Shown in pieces: positions 35,320 to 44,102 of a stretch of DNA of 64,000 bases. Source of the DNA: VRUE01 sp963712595 (GTDB lineage: Bacteria > Actinomycetota > Thermoleophilia > Solirubrobacterales > 70-9); NCBI GenBank assembly GCA_963712595.1, contig CAVQIM010000004.1, positions 310,001-374,000 of the forward strand. Reading direction: 5' to 3'. Under the pieces are notes generated by a model. That model ran no database searches. It was not told where the DNA came from and was given only the letters and a program-made list of their open reading frames with translations. Position 1 is the first letter of the stretch, and each line of letters begins with the position of its first letter. The position numbers were made by a program, and so were the translations under genes.

Positions 35320-38300
35320 CGGCTTTGCGCACCCTCCTCGCCCTTGCGTTTTCCGCCCTAGCCCTGCTCGCGATCCCGGCGGCGGTGCACGCCGATCCTC
35401 CGCCGACCCAGATCGGCTTCGACGATCTCAGCCCCGAAACCAAGGTGACCGAGCAGTACGCGGGCCTCGGCGTCCACTTCGCCCACCCCTACGCCTTCGG
35501 CATCAACCGGCCCAACATCCCTCCTGGCGAAGGCATCAACAGCTTCTGCACCGGCGGTCCCGAAAACGAAGGGACGCTGAGGGTGGTCGACGGCGGCATC
35601 AGCGGTCGCTCGGGCTACCTCACCTGCGGCCTGCCAGAGTTCGACAAGGGCTTCGACGAGGCCTTCCAGTTCGACTACTGGCGCCATGGGGTCAGCTTCA
35701 AGGTCATGTCGCAGCCTCGCGTCGGCTACGGCGGCCCGCAGCCCCTGAGCGTCCGGCTGCTGGGAAAGAACACCGAAGTCCTGCAGCGCTTCGACTACGA
35801 GTTGCCTCCCGGCCAGGTGACGCCACTCAGCTATACCCGCTTGCAGTCCGACATCGCCTACGTCGAGCTGAGCGGCGAAGGGCAGCTCTGGCTCGATGAC
35901 GTCGAAGCGCCGGTGGACGTGACGCCGCCGCCGCCAGCCTTCCGCCTCGCTCTCGTCAACCCGGCGCTGAGCCTGGTCGAGGGGGCAAGCGGCAAAGTGC
36001 CGATCAAGGTAATCCGCTCCAACGGCTCAAGCGGGCCGGTTCCGCTCACGGTGGCTTCGCTACCGGCCGGGATTGCCGCCGCCGCGGTGGAACCGAATCC
36101 GATTGGGGGCACCGCGCCCGGCGCACTCCGGGTCACCGCCTCCGCGCCTGCCCTCGGCGAACGCCAGGTCATGGTCTCGGCGGCTGCCGGGGCGCCTCCC
36201 TCTGCCGGCACCGTCATCGGTGGCCCGGTGACGCTGACGGTGCAGCTCGAACCGGCGCTGGTCATCGACGACGACTTCGCACAGGTGCAGCGGGCGATCG
36301 CCGTGCCCGGCTGCGGCGGGGTCGAAACCCGGCGTGGGCTGACGGTCCGCGGCGGCTTCAAAGGCACCGTGCTGGTGCTTCCCACCGTCCTCTCGGGCCC
36401 GGTGAAGATCCTCAGCCAGAGCAACCTGGTCGAGTCCGGCGGCGACGGTCGCTACGAGGTCGGGTTCACCCTCGGCCAAGATGCGGGCGTCCGCGGCGAC
36501 AGTGAGATCCAGCTGAGGTTCAAGCCCCTCTCCGGGGCCTCCGAGGCCACGGTCAAGCTGCACGTCTTCGCCGAGCCGGTCAGCATCGACGCCGTAGCGC
36601 CGACGTCTTTGGCCCGTGCCCGCCCGATCCAGGCCGGTGAGCGGGTTTCGCTGTCGGGGTCCTTCCCACGCGGCTGCTCGCTGTACTTCCAGGACGGGGT
36701 CGGCGACGTGCTGCCGGTCGTCGGCAGCGATCCCGGCGGGGGTGGTGAGGCGGCAACGCGCACCGTGGAGCTGGACCCAATGTCCGCCAGCGGCCCGATC
36801 GCCGCCGTCGCCCGCGACGAACCTAGTCACCCGGTGCTGGCGAAGAGCTCCAGCCTCGACGTCCGCGAAATGCGCAACACGGCTGGACTCGTGCACTCCA
36901 ACGAAGAGATCGGGGGCGCCAGCGACTACTCCTGGTCGGATTTCATCCGTGCTTTCGGCAACGACGACGCTGACGCATGCACCCCTTTCGGCTGCTTTCG
37001 CGATCCCTTTGCGGTCCTCTTCTGGCACGTCCTCCAGGACGAACTGGGGGAAAACAGGGGGCTCTGCTTTGGCTACGCGACGATGGCGCGCCGCTTCGAC
37101 CAGGGCGGCGAGCGGGCCAGCGACTACCAGGCCGGAGCCAGCCGTGCCTGGCAGATCTCGGACTTCAGCGAAGGCAGCCGGCTCAAGGATCAGGTGGTGC
37201 GCTGGCAGGTCTCCCAATGGGACCCCGATTGGCTGGCTTTCACCTCTGGGCTGAATGGGGCCGGCAATGCAGCGGCGCTTCGCGCCAGTCTTGAAGAGGG
37301 GATCCGGGCGCACGGATCGATGCACGTGACAATGCGCCACGGCGACGAGGGGCACGCGGCCGTCGCCTACGCCGTTCACACGGTGCTCGACGGCTTCGAC
37401 ATCCTCACCTACAACCCCAACACTCCCTACTCCACGATCGAGGAGGTGGATGGGAGGGCGCGCGAAGGGGCGCTCGCCCGGAGCGCGATCAGGATTCGCG
37501 GCAATACCTGGAACGGGGGGATCTTCAGCCCGGCTGACGGAGATTGGTGGAGCGGGGACATGTCGTCGATCAACGTCTACAGCGCCCTGCCGCCGAGCAA
37601 TGCCTCGATGCCGAACAAGTGGCGCTCGCTGATCGTCTTCGGCCCGATCGCCAAGAGCGCGGGGGGCGGCCCGTCCAAGGCGCCGACCGTCAGCTCGATA
37701 CGCATCGGCGGCGAGGAGGCGCTGCGCGGCGACGGGACGACGAAGCCGGGCGGCGGTGCGAGCGCCCTGATCGTCCCGAGCGGGATCGAGCCGGACGTCA
37801 GCTACCGGCTGCCGCATGGGCGGCCGGCGACGCTGACGCTGCGCGGCGCGGCGAGCGGCCGCTACACGGAGTCGGCGCTGGGCGACGGGGTCGCCGCCGG
37901 CGTCGAAGGCGCCCACACGGCGCGCGGCCAGAGCGACACGCTGACGCTGACCTCGGGCTCGCCGCGGATCGGCTTCGCCAGTGGTGGCGACAAGGACGCA
38001 GCGACGCTGTCATTGATCTCGCGGATGGGTCGAGGCGCCGGTTCCTCCGCTGCCCGGTCCGCCGATCCGACGCGCTCGGCGGACGTCTTCCTGGCAGTGG
38101 GCGGCGGTCGCGCCGACACCCTCACCCTCACCGACGGCGGCGGGACGGTCGAGCTGCGCCACGACGGACCGCCGACGAAGGCCGCCGTCACCCTCGGCGC
38201 CAGCGGCGCCAGCGGTCCGCAGACCGCCGAGCTGGCGCCGCTGGCGGTTGGTGCCGGCCAGCGGCTGCAGCTGCGACCGGTGTCGTGGAGCGATCTCGGC

Positions 38301-38696
38301 GAAGGCGTTGCCTTCACCGTGCGCGACCGCCGTGGCGCCGTCGTGCGCAGCGGTAAGGCAAGGATCCGCCCGAGCGGGCTGGTGCGGTTGGCGTCGCACC
38401 TGACCGTGCGTTCCAAGCCCAACGGCCGCGTCGTGGTGGGCGGCCGGGTCCGCAAGCCCGGCGGCGCGCCGCTCCTCGTCGTCACGGTGCAGGCGCTTCG
38501 CCAGGGGCGCCTGATTGCCCGCCGCGTCGTCGCGCTGAAAGGCCACAGGGAGGTCCGCCGCGGTCACTTCTCGGTCCCGGTCGCCCTGCCCAAGTCGGCG
38601 CGGGGAACGGCCCTGCGCGCGGTCGCGATCCTCACCGACGAAGCGGCCAACTACGCGACCGATCGCGCCACCGGCGAGACCGGCCAGCGTCACTGA
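35316..38696 (+). CDS. Large secreted protein with papain-like Cys-His-Asn core
   Basis: 1126 residues with a signal peptide (LLALAFSALALLAIPAAVHA). The N-terminal part (about 30-215) resembles a beta-sandwich with DDLSPETKVTEQYAGLGVHF and LWLDDVE. Ig-like and unknown regions follow. Residues about 540-750 look like a clan CA cysteine peptidase: Cys584 in RGLCFGYATMARRF, His680 in DEGHAAVAYAVH, and Asn700 in LTYNPNTPYS. The C-terminal quarter is Thr/Gly-rich beta repeats and an Ig-like tail. The peptidase assignment is motif-based. Its gene overlaps that of the propeller protein, a possible partner. Confidence 0.75.
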   Translation: MTALRTLLALAFSALALLAIPAAVHADPPPTQIGFDDLSPETKVTEQYAGLGVHFAHPYAFGINRPNIPPGEGINSFCTGGPENEGTLRVVDGGISGRSGYLTCGLPEFDKGFDEAFQFDYWRHGVSFKVMSQPRVGYGGPQPLSVRLLGKNTEVLQRFDYELPPGQVTPLSYTRLQSDIAYVELSGEGQLWLDDVEAPVDVTPPPPAFRLALVNPALSLVEGASGKVPIKVIRSNGSSGPVPLTVASLPAGIAAAAVEPNPIGGTAPGALRVTASAPALGERQVMVSAAAGAPPSAGTVIGGPVTLTVQLEPALVIDDDFAQVQRAIAVPGCGGVETRRGLTVRGGFKGTVLVLPTVLSGPVKILSQSNLVESGGDGRYEVGFTLGQDAGVRGDSEIQLRFKPLSGASEATVKLHVFAEPVSIDAVAPTSLARARPIQAGERVSLSGSFPRGCSLYFQDGVGDVLPVVGSDPGGGGEAATRTVELDPMSASGPIAAVARDEPSHPVLAKSSSLDVREMRNTAGLVHSNEEIGGASDYSWSDFIRAFGNDDADACTPFGCFRDPFAVLFWHVLQDELGENRGLCFGYATMARRFDQGGERASDYQAGASRAWQISDFSEGSRLKDQVVRWQVSQWDPDWLAFTSGLNGAGNAAALRASLEEGIRAHGSMHVTMRHGDEGHAAVAYAVHTVLDGFDILTYNPNTPYSTIEEVDGRAREGALARSAIRIRGNTWNGGIFSPADGDWWSGDMSSINVYSALPPSNASMPNKWRSLIVFGPIAKSAGGGPSKAPTVSSIRIGGEEALRGDGTTKPGGGASALIVPSGIEPDVSYRLPHGRPATLTLRGAASGRYTESALGDGVAAGVEGAHTARGQSDTLTLTSGSPRIGFASGGDKDAATLSLISRMGRGAGSSAARSADPTRSADVFLAVGGGRADTLTLTDGGGTVELRHDGPPTKAAVTLGASGASGPQTAELAPLAVGAGQRLQLRPVSWSDLGEGVAFTVRDRRGAVVRSGKARIRPSGLVRLASHLTVRSKPNGRVVVGGRVRKPGGAPLLVVTVQALRQGRLIARRVVALKGHREVRRGHFSVPVALPKSARGTALRAVAILTDEAANYATDRATGETGQRH

Positions 38697-38746
38697 GCGG
38701 CGGACCGCCTTGCAGGCAGTGGTCAGGCTCCTAGACTGAGCCGCCG

Positions 38747-39268
38747 ATGGCACGAGCTCTGATCGTCGGTTGCGGCTGCCGTGGGCGGCTGCTGGGGGAG
38801 GGGCTGCTAGACGAGGGCTGGGCGGTGCGCGGGACCACCCGTCGCGAAGAGGCGACGGGGCCGATCGAAGCGGCCGGGATCGAGCCCGCGCTTGCCGATC
38901 CCGCGATGCCCGGCACCTTGCTCGACCTGGTCGGCGACGTCGCGGTCGTGCACTGGCTGCTCGGCTCGGCGCAGGGCGACTCGGCTGCCGTTGCCGCCAT
39001 CCATGGCCCGCGCCTCGAGCGCCTGCTCGAAAAGCTGGTCGACACTCCGGTGCGGGGCTTCGTCTACGAGGCCGCGGGCTCGGTTCCGGCGGACGATCTC
39101 GCCCGGGGCGTGCAGGCGGTGCGTGCGGCGACGGAGACCTGGCGTATCCCGGCCGAAGTTGTCGCGACGGATCCGAGCGACCCCTCGACGTGGGTCTCCT
39201 CGATGCTCGTCGCGACCGCGAACGTGCTCAGCCAGCGGCCTGCTGGGCCGGCGGAGCGCTATGTCTAG
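38747..39268 (+). CDS. Rossmann-fold protein, truncated NAD-epimerase-like
   Basis: 173 residues. The N-terminal GCGCRGRLLGEGLLDEGWAVRGTTR is a Rossmann dinucleotide motif of the atypical short-chain dehydrogenase/epimerase type, and VRGFVYEAAGSVP matches the next beta strand. It lacks the usual YxxxK and the C-terminal substrate domain, so it may be a regulator-like or non-catalytic member. No partner gene nearby explains its job. Confidence 0.65.
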   Translation: MARALIVGCGCRGRLLGEGLLDEGWAVRGTTRREEATGPIEAAGIEPALADPAMPGTLLDLVGDVAVVHWLLGSAQGDSAAVAAIHGPRLERLLEKLVDTPVRGFVYEAAGSVPADDLARGVQAVRAATETWRIPAEVVATDPSDPSTWVSSMLVATANVLSQRPAGPAERYV

Positions 39269-39310
39269 ACTCGGATAGGGATTAACCGATTTCGGCCGAG
39301 GAGGTGGCGG

Positions 39311-40153
39311 ATGAGCTACGCGAAGGACGTCCTTGTCGAGACCGATTGGGTCGCCGAGCACCTCGACGACGACTCGATCCGCATCGTCGAGGTCGACGAG
39401 AACCCCGCTCTCTATGCCGAGGCGCACATCCCGGGCGCGATCGGGTTCGATTGGCGCGCCGACCTGCAGGACCAGGTCAAGCGCGACTTCCTCGGGCCCC
39501 AGGACTTCGGCGCCCTGATGGGCAGCCGCGGCATCTCCAACGACCACACCGTCGTCCTCTACGGCGATCGCAACAACTGGTTCGCCGCCTACACCTACTG
39601 GTACTTCCGCTACTACGGCCACGACGAGGTGAGGCTGGTCAACGGGCCGCGCGAGAAGTGGATCGCCGAGGGGCGCGAGACCAGCACCGAGGTCCCGGAC
39701 TATCCGTCGGTCAACTTCGACGCGCAGCCGGGGGACGATTCGATCCGCGCCTATCGCGAAGAAGTCCTCTTCGCGCTCGACTCCTCCACCAGCCTGGTCG
39801 ACGTGCGCAGCCCGCAGGAGTTCTCGGGCGAGCTGATCGCGATGCCCGGCTACGAGCAGGAGGGGGCGCAGCGCGCCGGCCACATCCCCGGCGCCGCCTC
39901 GGTCCCCTGGGCGCAGGCGGTGAACGAGGACGGCACCTTCAAATCGGCCGACGAGCTGCGCGAGCTGTACACCTCCAAGGGAGTGATCGACGGAGACCAT
40001 CCGGTGATCGCCTACTGCCGGATCGGCGAGCGCTCCGCCCACACTTGGTTCGTCTTGCACGAGCTGTTGGGTCAGGACGACGTCAAGAACTACGACGGCT
40101 CCTGGACGGAGTGGGGGAACTTGGTCGGAGTCCCAGTAGAGAAGGACGTCTGA
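39311..40153 (+). CDS. sseA: Thiosulfate sulfurtransferase (tandem rhodanese)
   Basis: 280 residues with an N-terminal inactive rhodanese domain (about 10-125) and a C-terminal active one (about 150-275). Active-site loop IAYCRIGERSAHTWF holds the catalytic Cys; CRIGERS is typical of actinobacterial thiosulfate sulfurtransferases (CysA/SseA). Other features: ALYAEAHIPGAIGFDWRADLQD and SLVDVRSPQEFSGE. GAGGAGGTGG precedes the ATG. Transfers sulfane sulfur to cyanide or thiols; the physiological acceptor is not known. Confidence 0.93.
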   Translation: MSYAKDVLVETDWVAEHLDDDSIRIVEVDENPALYAEAHIPGAIGFDWRADLQDQVKRDFLGPQDFGALMGSRGISNDHTVVLYGDRNNWFAAYTYWYFRYYGHDEVRLVNGPREKWIAEGRETSTEVPDYPSVNFDAQPGDDSIRAYREEVLFALDSSTSLVDVRSPQEFSGELIAMPGYEQEGAQRAGHIPGAASVPWAQAVNEDGTFKSADELRELYTSKGVIDGDHPVIAYCRIGERSAHTWFVLHELLGQDDVKNYDGSWTEWGNLVGVPVEKDV

Positions 40154-40253
40154 GGCGGCGAGGCCGGCGCCTGGCGGCGTCCTCGGTCGCTCGCGTGCAA
40201 GAGCACGCCACGCTCCCTGCGTCCTAGTCAGGCTTGATCTCGCCGCCTCAGAC
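40148..40253. repeat. Nested stem-loop element between converging genes
   Basis: Perfect 15-base outer arms (40148-40162, 40239-40253) include both flanking stop codons. Inside, GCCTG (40169-40173) pairs with CAGGC (40229-40233), and GCGTGC (40193-40198) with GCACGC (40203-40208) around an AAGA loop. Bases 40214-40236 are identical to the first 23 bases of the window. Likely a bidirectional terminator or a dispersed structured element. Confidence 0.7.
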
Positions 40254-40766
40254 GGAGCGGGGGGAAAGCAGGTCGCCGAGGATTCGAGCGGTCGCCCCCC
40301 AGATCAAGTGGCCTTCTATCTCGTACGTCGGGGTGTGGATGGGCACGCCACGGCGGATCAGGCGGCGGATTTCGTAGCTCTCGCGGAGTGCCTCCAGCGA
40401 GAACGTCAGCACCGTCTCGACCTCGGCCGGGTTTGGCTCCAGCGAAAGGTCGATCGGGTGCGGGATGTGGCCCACGAACGGGTGGATGCGGTAGCCGGTT
40501 ACGAAAGTGTTGGTCGGCGGCAGGCTCTCGCCGAGGTCTACGACCGCGGGGTCCAGACCGATCTCCTCCTGCGCCTCGCGCAGCGCCGTTGCGCTCAGAT
40601 CGGCGTCGCCGGGGTCGCGGCGACCGCCTGGGAACGAGATCTCGCCCGCGTGGCGGCGCATGTCGGCCCGCCGCTCGGTGAAGACCAGACCCGGTCGGTC
40701 CTCGGGCCAGCCGTAGAGCGGCAGCAGCACGGCCGCGTCGATCGTCTGGGGCGCCTTTTCCGTCAT
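40248..40766 (-). CDS. NUDIX hydrolase, CoA pyrophosphatase-like
   Basis: 172 residues. The NUDIX box reads GGRRDPGDADLSATALREAQEEIGL (Asp in place of the first Glu, as in the NudL/CoA-pyrophosphatase group), preceded by RRADMRRHAGEISFPGG, the UPF0035 signature that marks CoA diphosphatases. Expected reaction: CoA or acyl-CoA to phosphopantetheine plus 3',5'-ADP, a fit with the acyl-CoA genes nearby. The ATG lies in the loop of a hairpin and has no visible ribosome site, so translation may depend on the upstream SDR gene. Confidence 0.88.
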   Translation of the reverse strand: MTEKAPQTIDAAVLLPLYGWPEDRPGLVFTERRADMRRHAGEISFPGGRRDPGDADLSATALREAQEEIGLDPAVVDLGESLPPTNTFVTGYRIHPFVGHIPHPIDLSLEPNPAEVETVLTFSLEALRESYEIRRLIRRGVPIHTPTYEIEGHLIWGATARILGDLLSPRSV

Positions 40767-40783
40767 ATAGACGTAAAAGGCGC
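40751..40783 (-). promoter_or_regulatory. Hairpin around the NUDIX start codon
   Basis: Arms 40751-40764 and 40770-40783 match at 13 of 14 positions around a five-base loop ATATA. The start codon (40764-40766) sits across the arm-loop border on the minus strand. It would form in the mRNA just after the SDR stop codon and could limit or couple translation. Confidence 0.5.
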
Positions 40784-40791
40784 AACGGCGC

Positions 40792-41592
40792 TCAGATGAT
40801 CACCTGAACCGTGCCGCCATCCACGGACCAGGCGGCGCCGCTGACGTAGGAGGCGCGCTCGGAGCAGAGGAAGGCGATCGCCGCGGCGATCTCTTCGGCC
40901 TCGGCGAGGCGGCCGATCGGGCGCTTGGCGCCGGCGGCCTCCAGCGCCTCCTCGCGGCTCGCCGCCCCGGACATCGCGTGGGACTGGTCGAGCAGGCCGC
41001 CGGGCTCCATCCACATCTCCGATTCCACCGGGCCGGGGCAGATCGCGTTGACGAGGACGCCGCTCTTCGCGTAGCGATCGGCGAAGAGGCGCGAGAGCGA
41101 GAGCTCCGCCGCCTTTGCCACCGAGTACTCGGGCATCGCCGCCGAGGGCCGCTTGCCGGCGGTCGAGCAGACGTTGACGATGCGGCCCCAGCCGCGCTCG
41201 GCCATCGCCGGCGCAGCGGCGCGCATCGCCCGCAATGGCGCCATCACGTTGAGCTCGTACTGGGCGCGCCAATCCTCGTCTGGCACCTGGTCGAGGTCGC
41301 GCCACTTCGCCGTGCCGGCGTTGTTGACGAGCACGTCGAGGGCGCCGAAGCGCTCGTTCGCTGCCGCCAGCATCCGCTCGCCGGCGTCGCCGGCGGTCAC
41401 GTCGAGACTGAGGGTCGCGGCCATCCCGCCGCCGGCGCTTGCCTGCTCCGCGGCAGCGCGGAGCCGCTCCTCGTCACGGGCGACCAGGAGCACGTTGGCG
41501 CCCTCGGCGCAGAGCAGGCGGGCGGTCTCAAGCCCGATCCCCCGGCTGGCGCCGGTGACGACGCAGCTGCGCCCGCCCAGACCAAGGTCCAT
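40792..41592 (-). CDS. Short-chain dehydrogenase/reductase
   Basis: 266-residue classical SDR. Cofactor motif TGASRGIGLETAR (about 12-24), NNAG, active-site Ser in IVNVCSTAGKRPSA and YxxxK as YSVAKAAELSLSR, and NAICPGPVESEMW. The Asp/Arg pattern after beta-2 (LLVARDEERL) suggests NADP or NAD use is open. Family sequence resembles FabG-like oxidoreductases; substrate unknown. The start is the ATG overlapping the OsmC stop (ATGA), which also excludes a longer N terminus. Confidence 0.92.
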   Translation of the reverse strand: MDLGLGGRSCVVTGASRGIGLETARLLCAEGANVLLVARDEERLRAAAEQASAGGGMAATLSLDVTAGDAGERMLAAANERFGALDVLVNNAGTAKWRDLDQVPDEDWRAQYELNVMAPLRAMRAAAPAMAERGWGRIVNVCSTAGKRPSAAMPEYSVAKAAELSLSRLFADRYAKSGVLVNAICPGPVESEMWMEPGGLLDQSHAMSGAASREEALEAAGAKRPIGRLAEAEEIAAAIAFLCSERASYVSGAAWSVDGGTVQVII

Positions 41593-41990
41593 CAGAGCGG
41601 CTCGACCGTGTCGGAGATGGTCACCGGCGTCTCGCCGGCCAACACCCTGTGCACCGGGCACTTGTGGGCGATGACGAGGAGGCGCTCGCGCTGCTCGTCG
41701 CTCAGCTCCGCCGGCAGGTGCAGGGTGACTGCGAAGGAGCGCGGCGCGAAGTCGCGGTACTCGACGTCCACGTCGACCTCGACCGGGCCGACGTCCCAGC
41801 CCTTGCGCTCCGCGTACATCTCGATCGTCACCGCGACGCAGCTGGCGAGGCCGGCGGCGACGAGCCGGGTGGGGGAGGGCCCGCTGTCGCTGCCACCCGC
41901 CTCGACGGGCTCGTCGACTAGCACCGTGTGCCCGCCTTCGATCTCCACCTCGTGGGCGAATCCCTGCTGACGCCGGGCGACGACCCTCAT
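41592..41990 (-). CDS. OsmC-like peroxide/thiol reductase
   Basis: 132 residues, OsmC/Ohr-fold (YhfA-like branch). The two redox Cys are in LASCVAVTIEMYAERKG (about 59) and AHKCPVHRVL (about 107). Such proteins reduce organic hydroperoxides using lipoamide-type thiols. Start MRVVARRQQG is chosen because upstream in-frame sequence is low-complexity and overlaps the cobalamin gene. Coupled to the SDR gene. Confidence 0.9.
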   Translation of the reverse strand: MRVVARRQQGFAHEVEIEGGHTVLVDEPVEAGGSDSGPSPTRLVAAGLASCVAVTIEMYAERKGWDVGPVEVDVDVEYRDFAPRSFAVTLHLPAELSDEQRERLLVIAHKCPVHRVLAGETPVTISDTVEPL

Positions 41991-41994
41991 CCGG

Positions 41995-42561
41995 CTAGGC
42001 CCTGCGCCGGCCCTCGAACAGCGCCGGGTCGTCGACGTCGGCGAAGCGGGCCATCGCGTAGGCGAGGTCGGAGGCGCGGTTGACAAAGTGGATCACCGTC
42101 TCGCTCGCCAGCTCGCCCTCGTCGGCGAGGACGGTGATGCAGCGCTCGGCACGGCGGATCACGCTGCGGGCTACGTCGAGCTGGGCGGAGAGCAGGTTGC
42201 CCCCCGGGATCACGAACTGCGGCGGCAGCTCGACCTCGCGCATGTAGCGGTCGATCCGCTCCTCCAGTTCCTCGACCATCGCCTCGGTGACGCGGCTGAT
42301 GCCGTCTTCGAGGCGCTCCGCCGCCTCCGGCGCGGTCGCCAGCTCGGCGCCGGCGATGAAGAGGTCGTCCTGCAGTCGCAGGATGTCGGCGGCCAGCTCC
42401 GCCTCGCCGGCGTCGCAGAGGGCGCGGGCGACCCCCAGTTGCGAGCAGGCCTCGTCGAGCGTTCCGTATGCCTCGGTGCGGCCGTGGTGCTTGGGCACGC
42501 GGCCGCCGTACCAGAGCGAGGTCGTGCCGTCGTCGCCCTTCTTCGTATAGATCTTGACCAC
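41995..42561 (-). CDS. Cob(I)alamin adenosyltransferase, PduO type
   Basis: Makes adenosylcobalamin from ATP and cob(I)alamin. 188 residues. N-terminal ATP loop KIYTKKGDDGTTSLWYGG and RVPKHHGRTEAYGTLDEA, then FVIPGGNLLSAQLDVARSVIRRAER (corrinoid/ATP site) and VNRASDLAYAMARF at the C terminus, the full PduO/MMAB set. Its usual client is methylmalonyl-CoA mutase, which would fit odd-chain acyl-CoA metabolism but is not in this window. Five bases separate it from the OsmC gene. Confidence 0.95.
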   Translation of the reverse strand: MVKIYTKKGDDGTTSLWYGGRVPKHHGRTEAYGTLDEACSQLGVARALCDAGEAELAADILRLQDDLFIAGAELATAPEAAERLEDGISRVTEAMVEELEERIDRYMREVELPPQFVIPGGNLLSAQLDVARSVIRRAERCITVLADEGELASETVIHFVNRASDLAYAMARFADVDDPALFEGRRRA

Positions 42562-42584
42562 GGCCCGATCCTACGCCGCGCCGA

Positions 42585-43865
42585 CTACGCCAGCGGGTTG
42601 AAGACCAGGCCGGTCAGCACCTTGGGGTAGAAGTAGGTCGACTTGGGCGGCATGTTGGCGTCGCTCTCGCAGATCGCCCGCACCTGGTCGACCGGGATCG
42701 GGCGCAGGATGAAGGCGACGTCGTAGGCGCCCTGATCTAGCAGTCGCAGCGAGTCCTCGACGCTCTTGGCGTAGCCGAGCCCGCGCTTGGCGAGGATGTC
42801 GTCCTCGCTCAGCCCGGCGATCCCCTTCAGCACCAGGGTCTCGAGGATCGCCGCGTCGAGGCGCCGGTAGGCCTCGGGCTGCCCCTCGAGCAAGCGATCG
42901 AGCTCCGCTGTGTCCTTCAGCTCGAGGCGGAAGCCGCGCTTGTGGTGGGAGTCGTAGAGGCCGAAGACGCCGACGCCCTCCTCGCCGCGCGGGTCGAGCC
43001 CGTCGGCCTCGACCTCGGTCACGTCGAAGATCTCGCGCAGCCCCTCGCCGAGGCGGCGCTGGCGCTCCGGGTCCTCGGCGAAGCCCGAGAGCAGGCGGTG
43101 GGTGGGGAAGACGCTGAGGCCGGGGTCGTCGAGCCCGGTCAGCGCCATCAGCGTGTAGTTGTGATCCCCCTCGCCGCCCACCTCGTCGCGGTAGGCGATC
43201 GCCGTCTCGTAGCGATGGTGGCCGTCGGCGATCAGCAGCTGGGCGTCGGCGAGCAGCTCGGTGACGGCGTCGCCGAGCCCGGTCAGGCGCCAGACCCGGG
43301 TCACGGCACCGGAGGGATCCGTCGCCTCGCCCAAGGGCTCCGTGGCGCGCGTCGCATCGGCGACGGCCGGCCAGGGGTCCACGGTGCTGAGCGAGAAGAT
43401 CGGCGAGAGGTTGCAGCGGGTCGCTCGCATCAGCTCCAGCCGGTCCTGCTTGGGGCCGGGCAGGGTGCGCTCGTGGGGGAGGATCGTGCCGGTGTCGAAG
43501 TCCTCGACCCGGACGCGGGCGAGGATGCCGTGGCGGACGTGCGCCGAGCCGTCGGGGCCGGTGTACTCCTGCTCCATCGCCCAGATCGTCGGCTCCTCGT
43601 CGCGCACCAGGGCGCCGTCGCCGAGCCAGGCCTCGATCATCTCTGCGGCCCGCGCGTACGGGTTTCCCTCGCCGGCGGCCTGCGGTCCCGTCTCGCCGTA
43701 GGGCTTGGGCAGGTCGATCCCGACCGCGTTGTAGGGCGAGCGCGCCAGCAGCTCCTGGCGCTGGGCCGCGTCGATCACGTCATAGGGAGGAGCGACGACG
43801 TCCTGCAGCGGTCCGACCCGGTCGAGGTCGTAGTGAAGGGCGTTGAGCGGGCGCACGTCGGCCAT
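42585..43865 (-). CDS. DUF1015-family protein (SerK/SbnI-related)
   Basis: 426 residues with the family landmarks APPYDVIDAAQRQELLARSPYNAVGIDLP (about 25-53), HERTLPGPKQDRLELMRATRCNLSPIFSL, and LIADGHHRYETAIAYRDE. Some DUF1015 relatives are ParB-like free-serine kinases (SerK, SbnI), which use ATP or ADP to make O-phosphoserine; whether this bacterial member does so is unproven. First gene of a minus-strand run leading into the cobalamin, OsmC, SDR and NUDIX genes. Confidence 0.88.
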   Translation of the reverse strand: MADVRPLNALHYDLDRVGPLQDVVAPPYDVIDAAQRQELLARSPYNAVGIDLPKPYGETGPQAAGEGNPYARAAEMIEAWLGDGALVRDEEPTIWAMEQEYTGPDGSAHVRHGILARVRVEDFDTGTILPHERTLPGPKQDRLELMRATRCNLSPIFSLSTVDPWPAVADATRATEPLGEATDPSGAVTRVWRLTGLGDAVTELLADAQLLIADGHHRYETAIAYRDEVGGEGDHNYTLMALTGLDDPGLSVFPTHRLLSGFAEDPERQRRLGEGLREIFDVTEVEADGLDPRGEEGVGVFGLYDSHHKRGFRLELKDTAELDRLLEGQPEAYRRLDAAILETLVLKGIAGLSEDDILAKRGLGYAKSVEDSLRLLDQGAYDVAFILRPIPVDQVRAICESDANMPPKSTYFYPKVLTGLVFNPLA

Positions 43866-43938
43866 CGCCGCGAAACCTAGCGGTTGCCTGGCGGGGAGCC
43901 CGGCCCGGCGTCTCGCCCCGCTCTACACTGGGCTCCAG

Positions 43939-44012
43939 CGGGGCGTGGCGCAGCCTGGTAGCGCGCGGCCTTTGGGTGGCCGAGGTCCCCGGTTCGAATC
44001 CGGGCGCCCCGA
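43939..44012 (+). tRNA. tRNA-Pro (anticodon TGG)
   Basis: Full cloverleaf: acceptor CGGGGCG/CGCCCCG with discriminator A, D-arm GCGC..GCGC with GCCTGGTA loop, anticodon stem CGGCC/GGCCG with loop TTTGGGT (anticodon TGG), T-arm CCCGG-TTCGAAT-CCGGG. Starts with C1 as usual for tRNA-Pro. CCA is not encoded. The 3' end is duplicated 0.7 kb downstream. Confidence 0.97.
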
Positions 44013-44015
44013 TGT
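43999..44015 (+). repeat. Left copy of 17-base direct repeat at the tRNA-Pro 3' end (att-like)
   Basis: ATCCGGGCGCCCCGATG covers the T-stem, acceptor strand and three bases beyond tRNA-Pro. The identical 17 bases recur at 44721-44737. Duplicated tRNA 3' ends are the usual mark of tyrosine-recombinase integration. Confidence 0.6.
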
Positions 44016-44102
44016 TCGACCGCAGATTCGCGCTTCTGTGCCCGCCCCGCATGGCCGTGGGGAGCGGGCACGAGATGAGCACCAGGTAGAAAGGCGTTTG
44101 AA

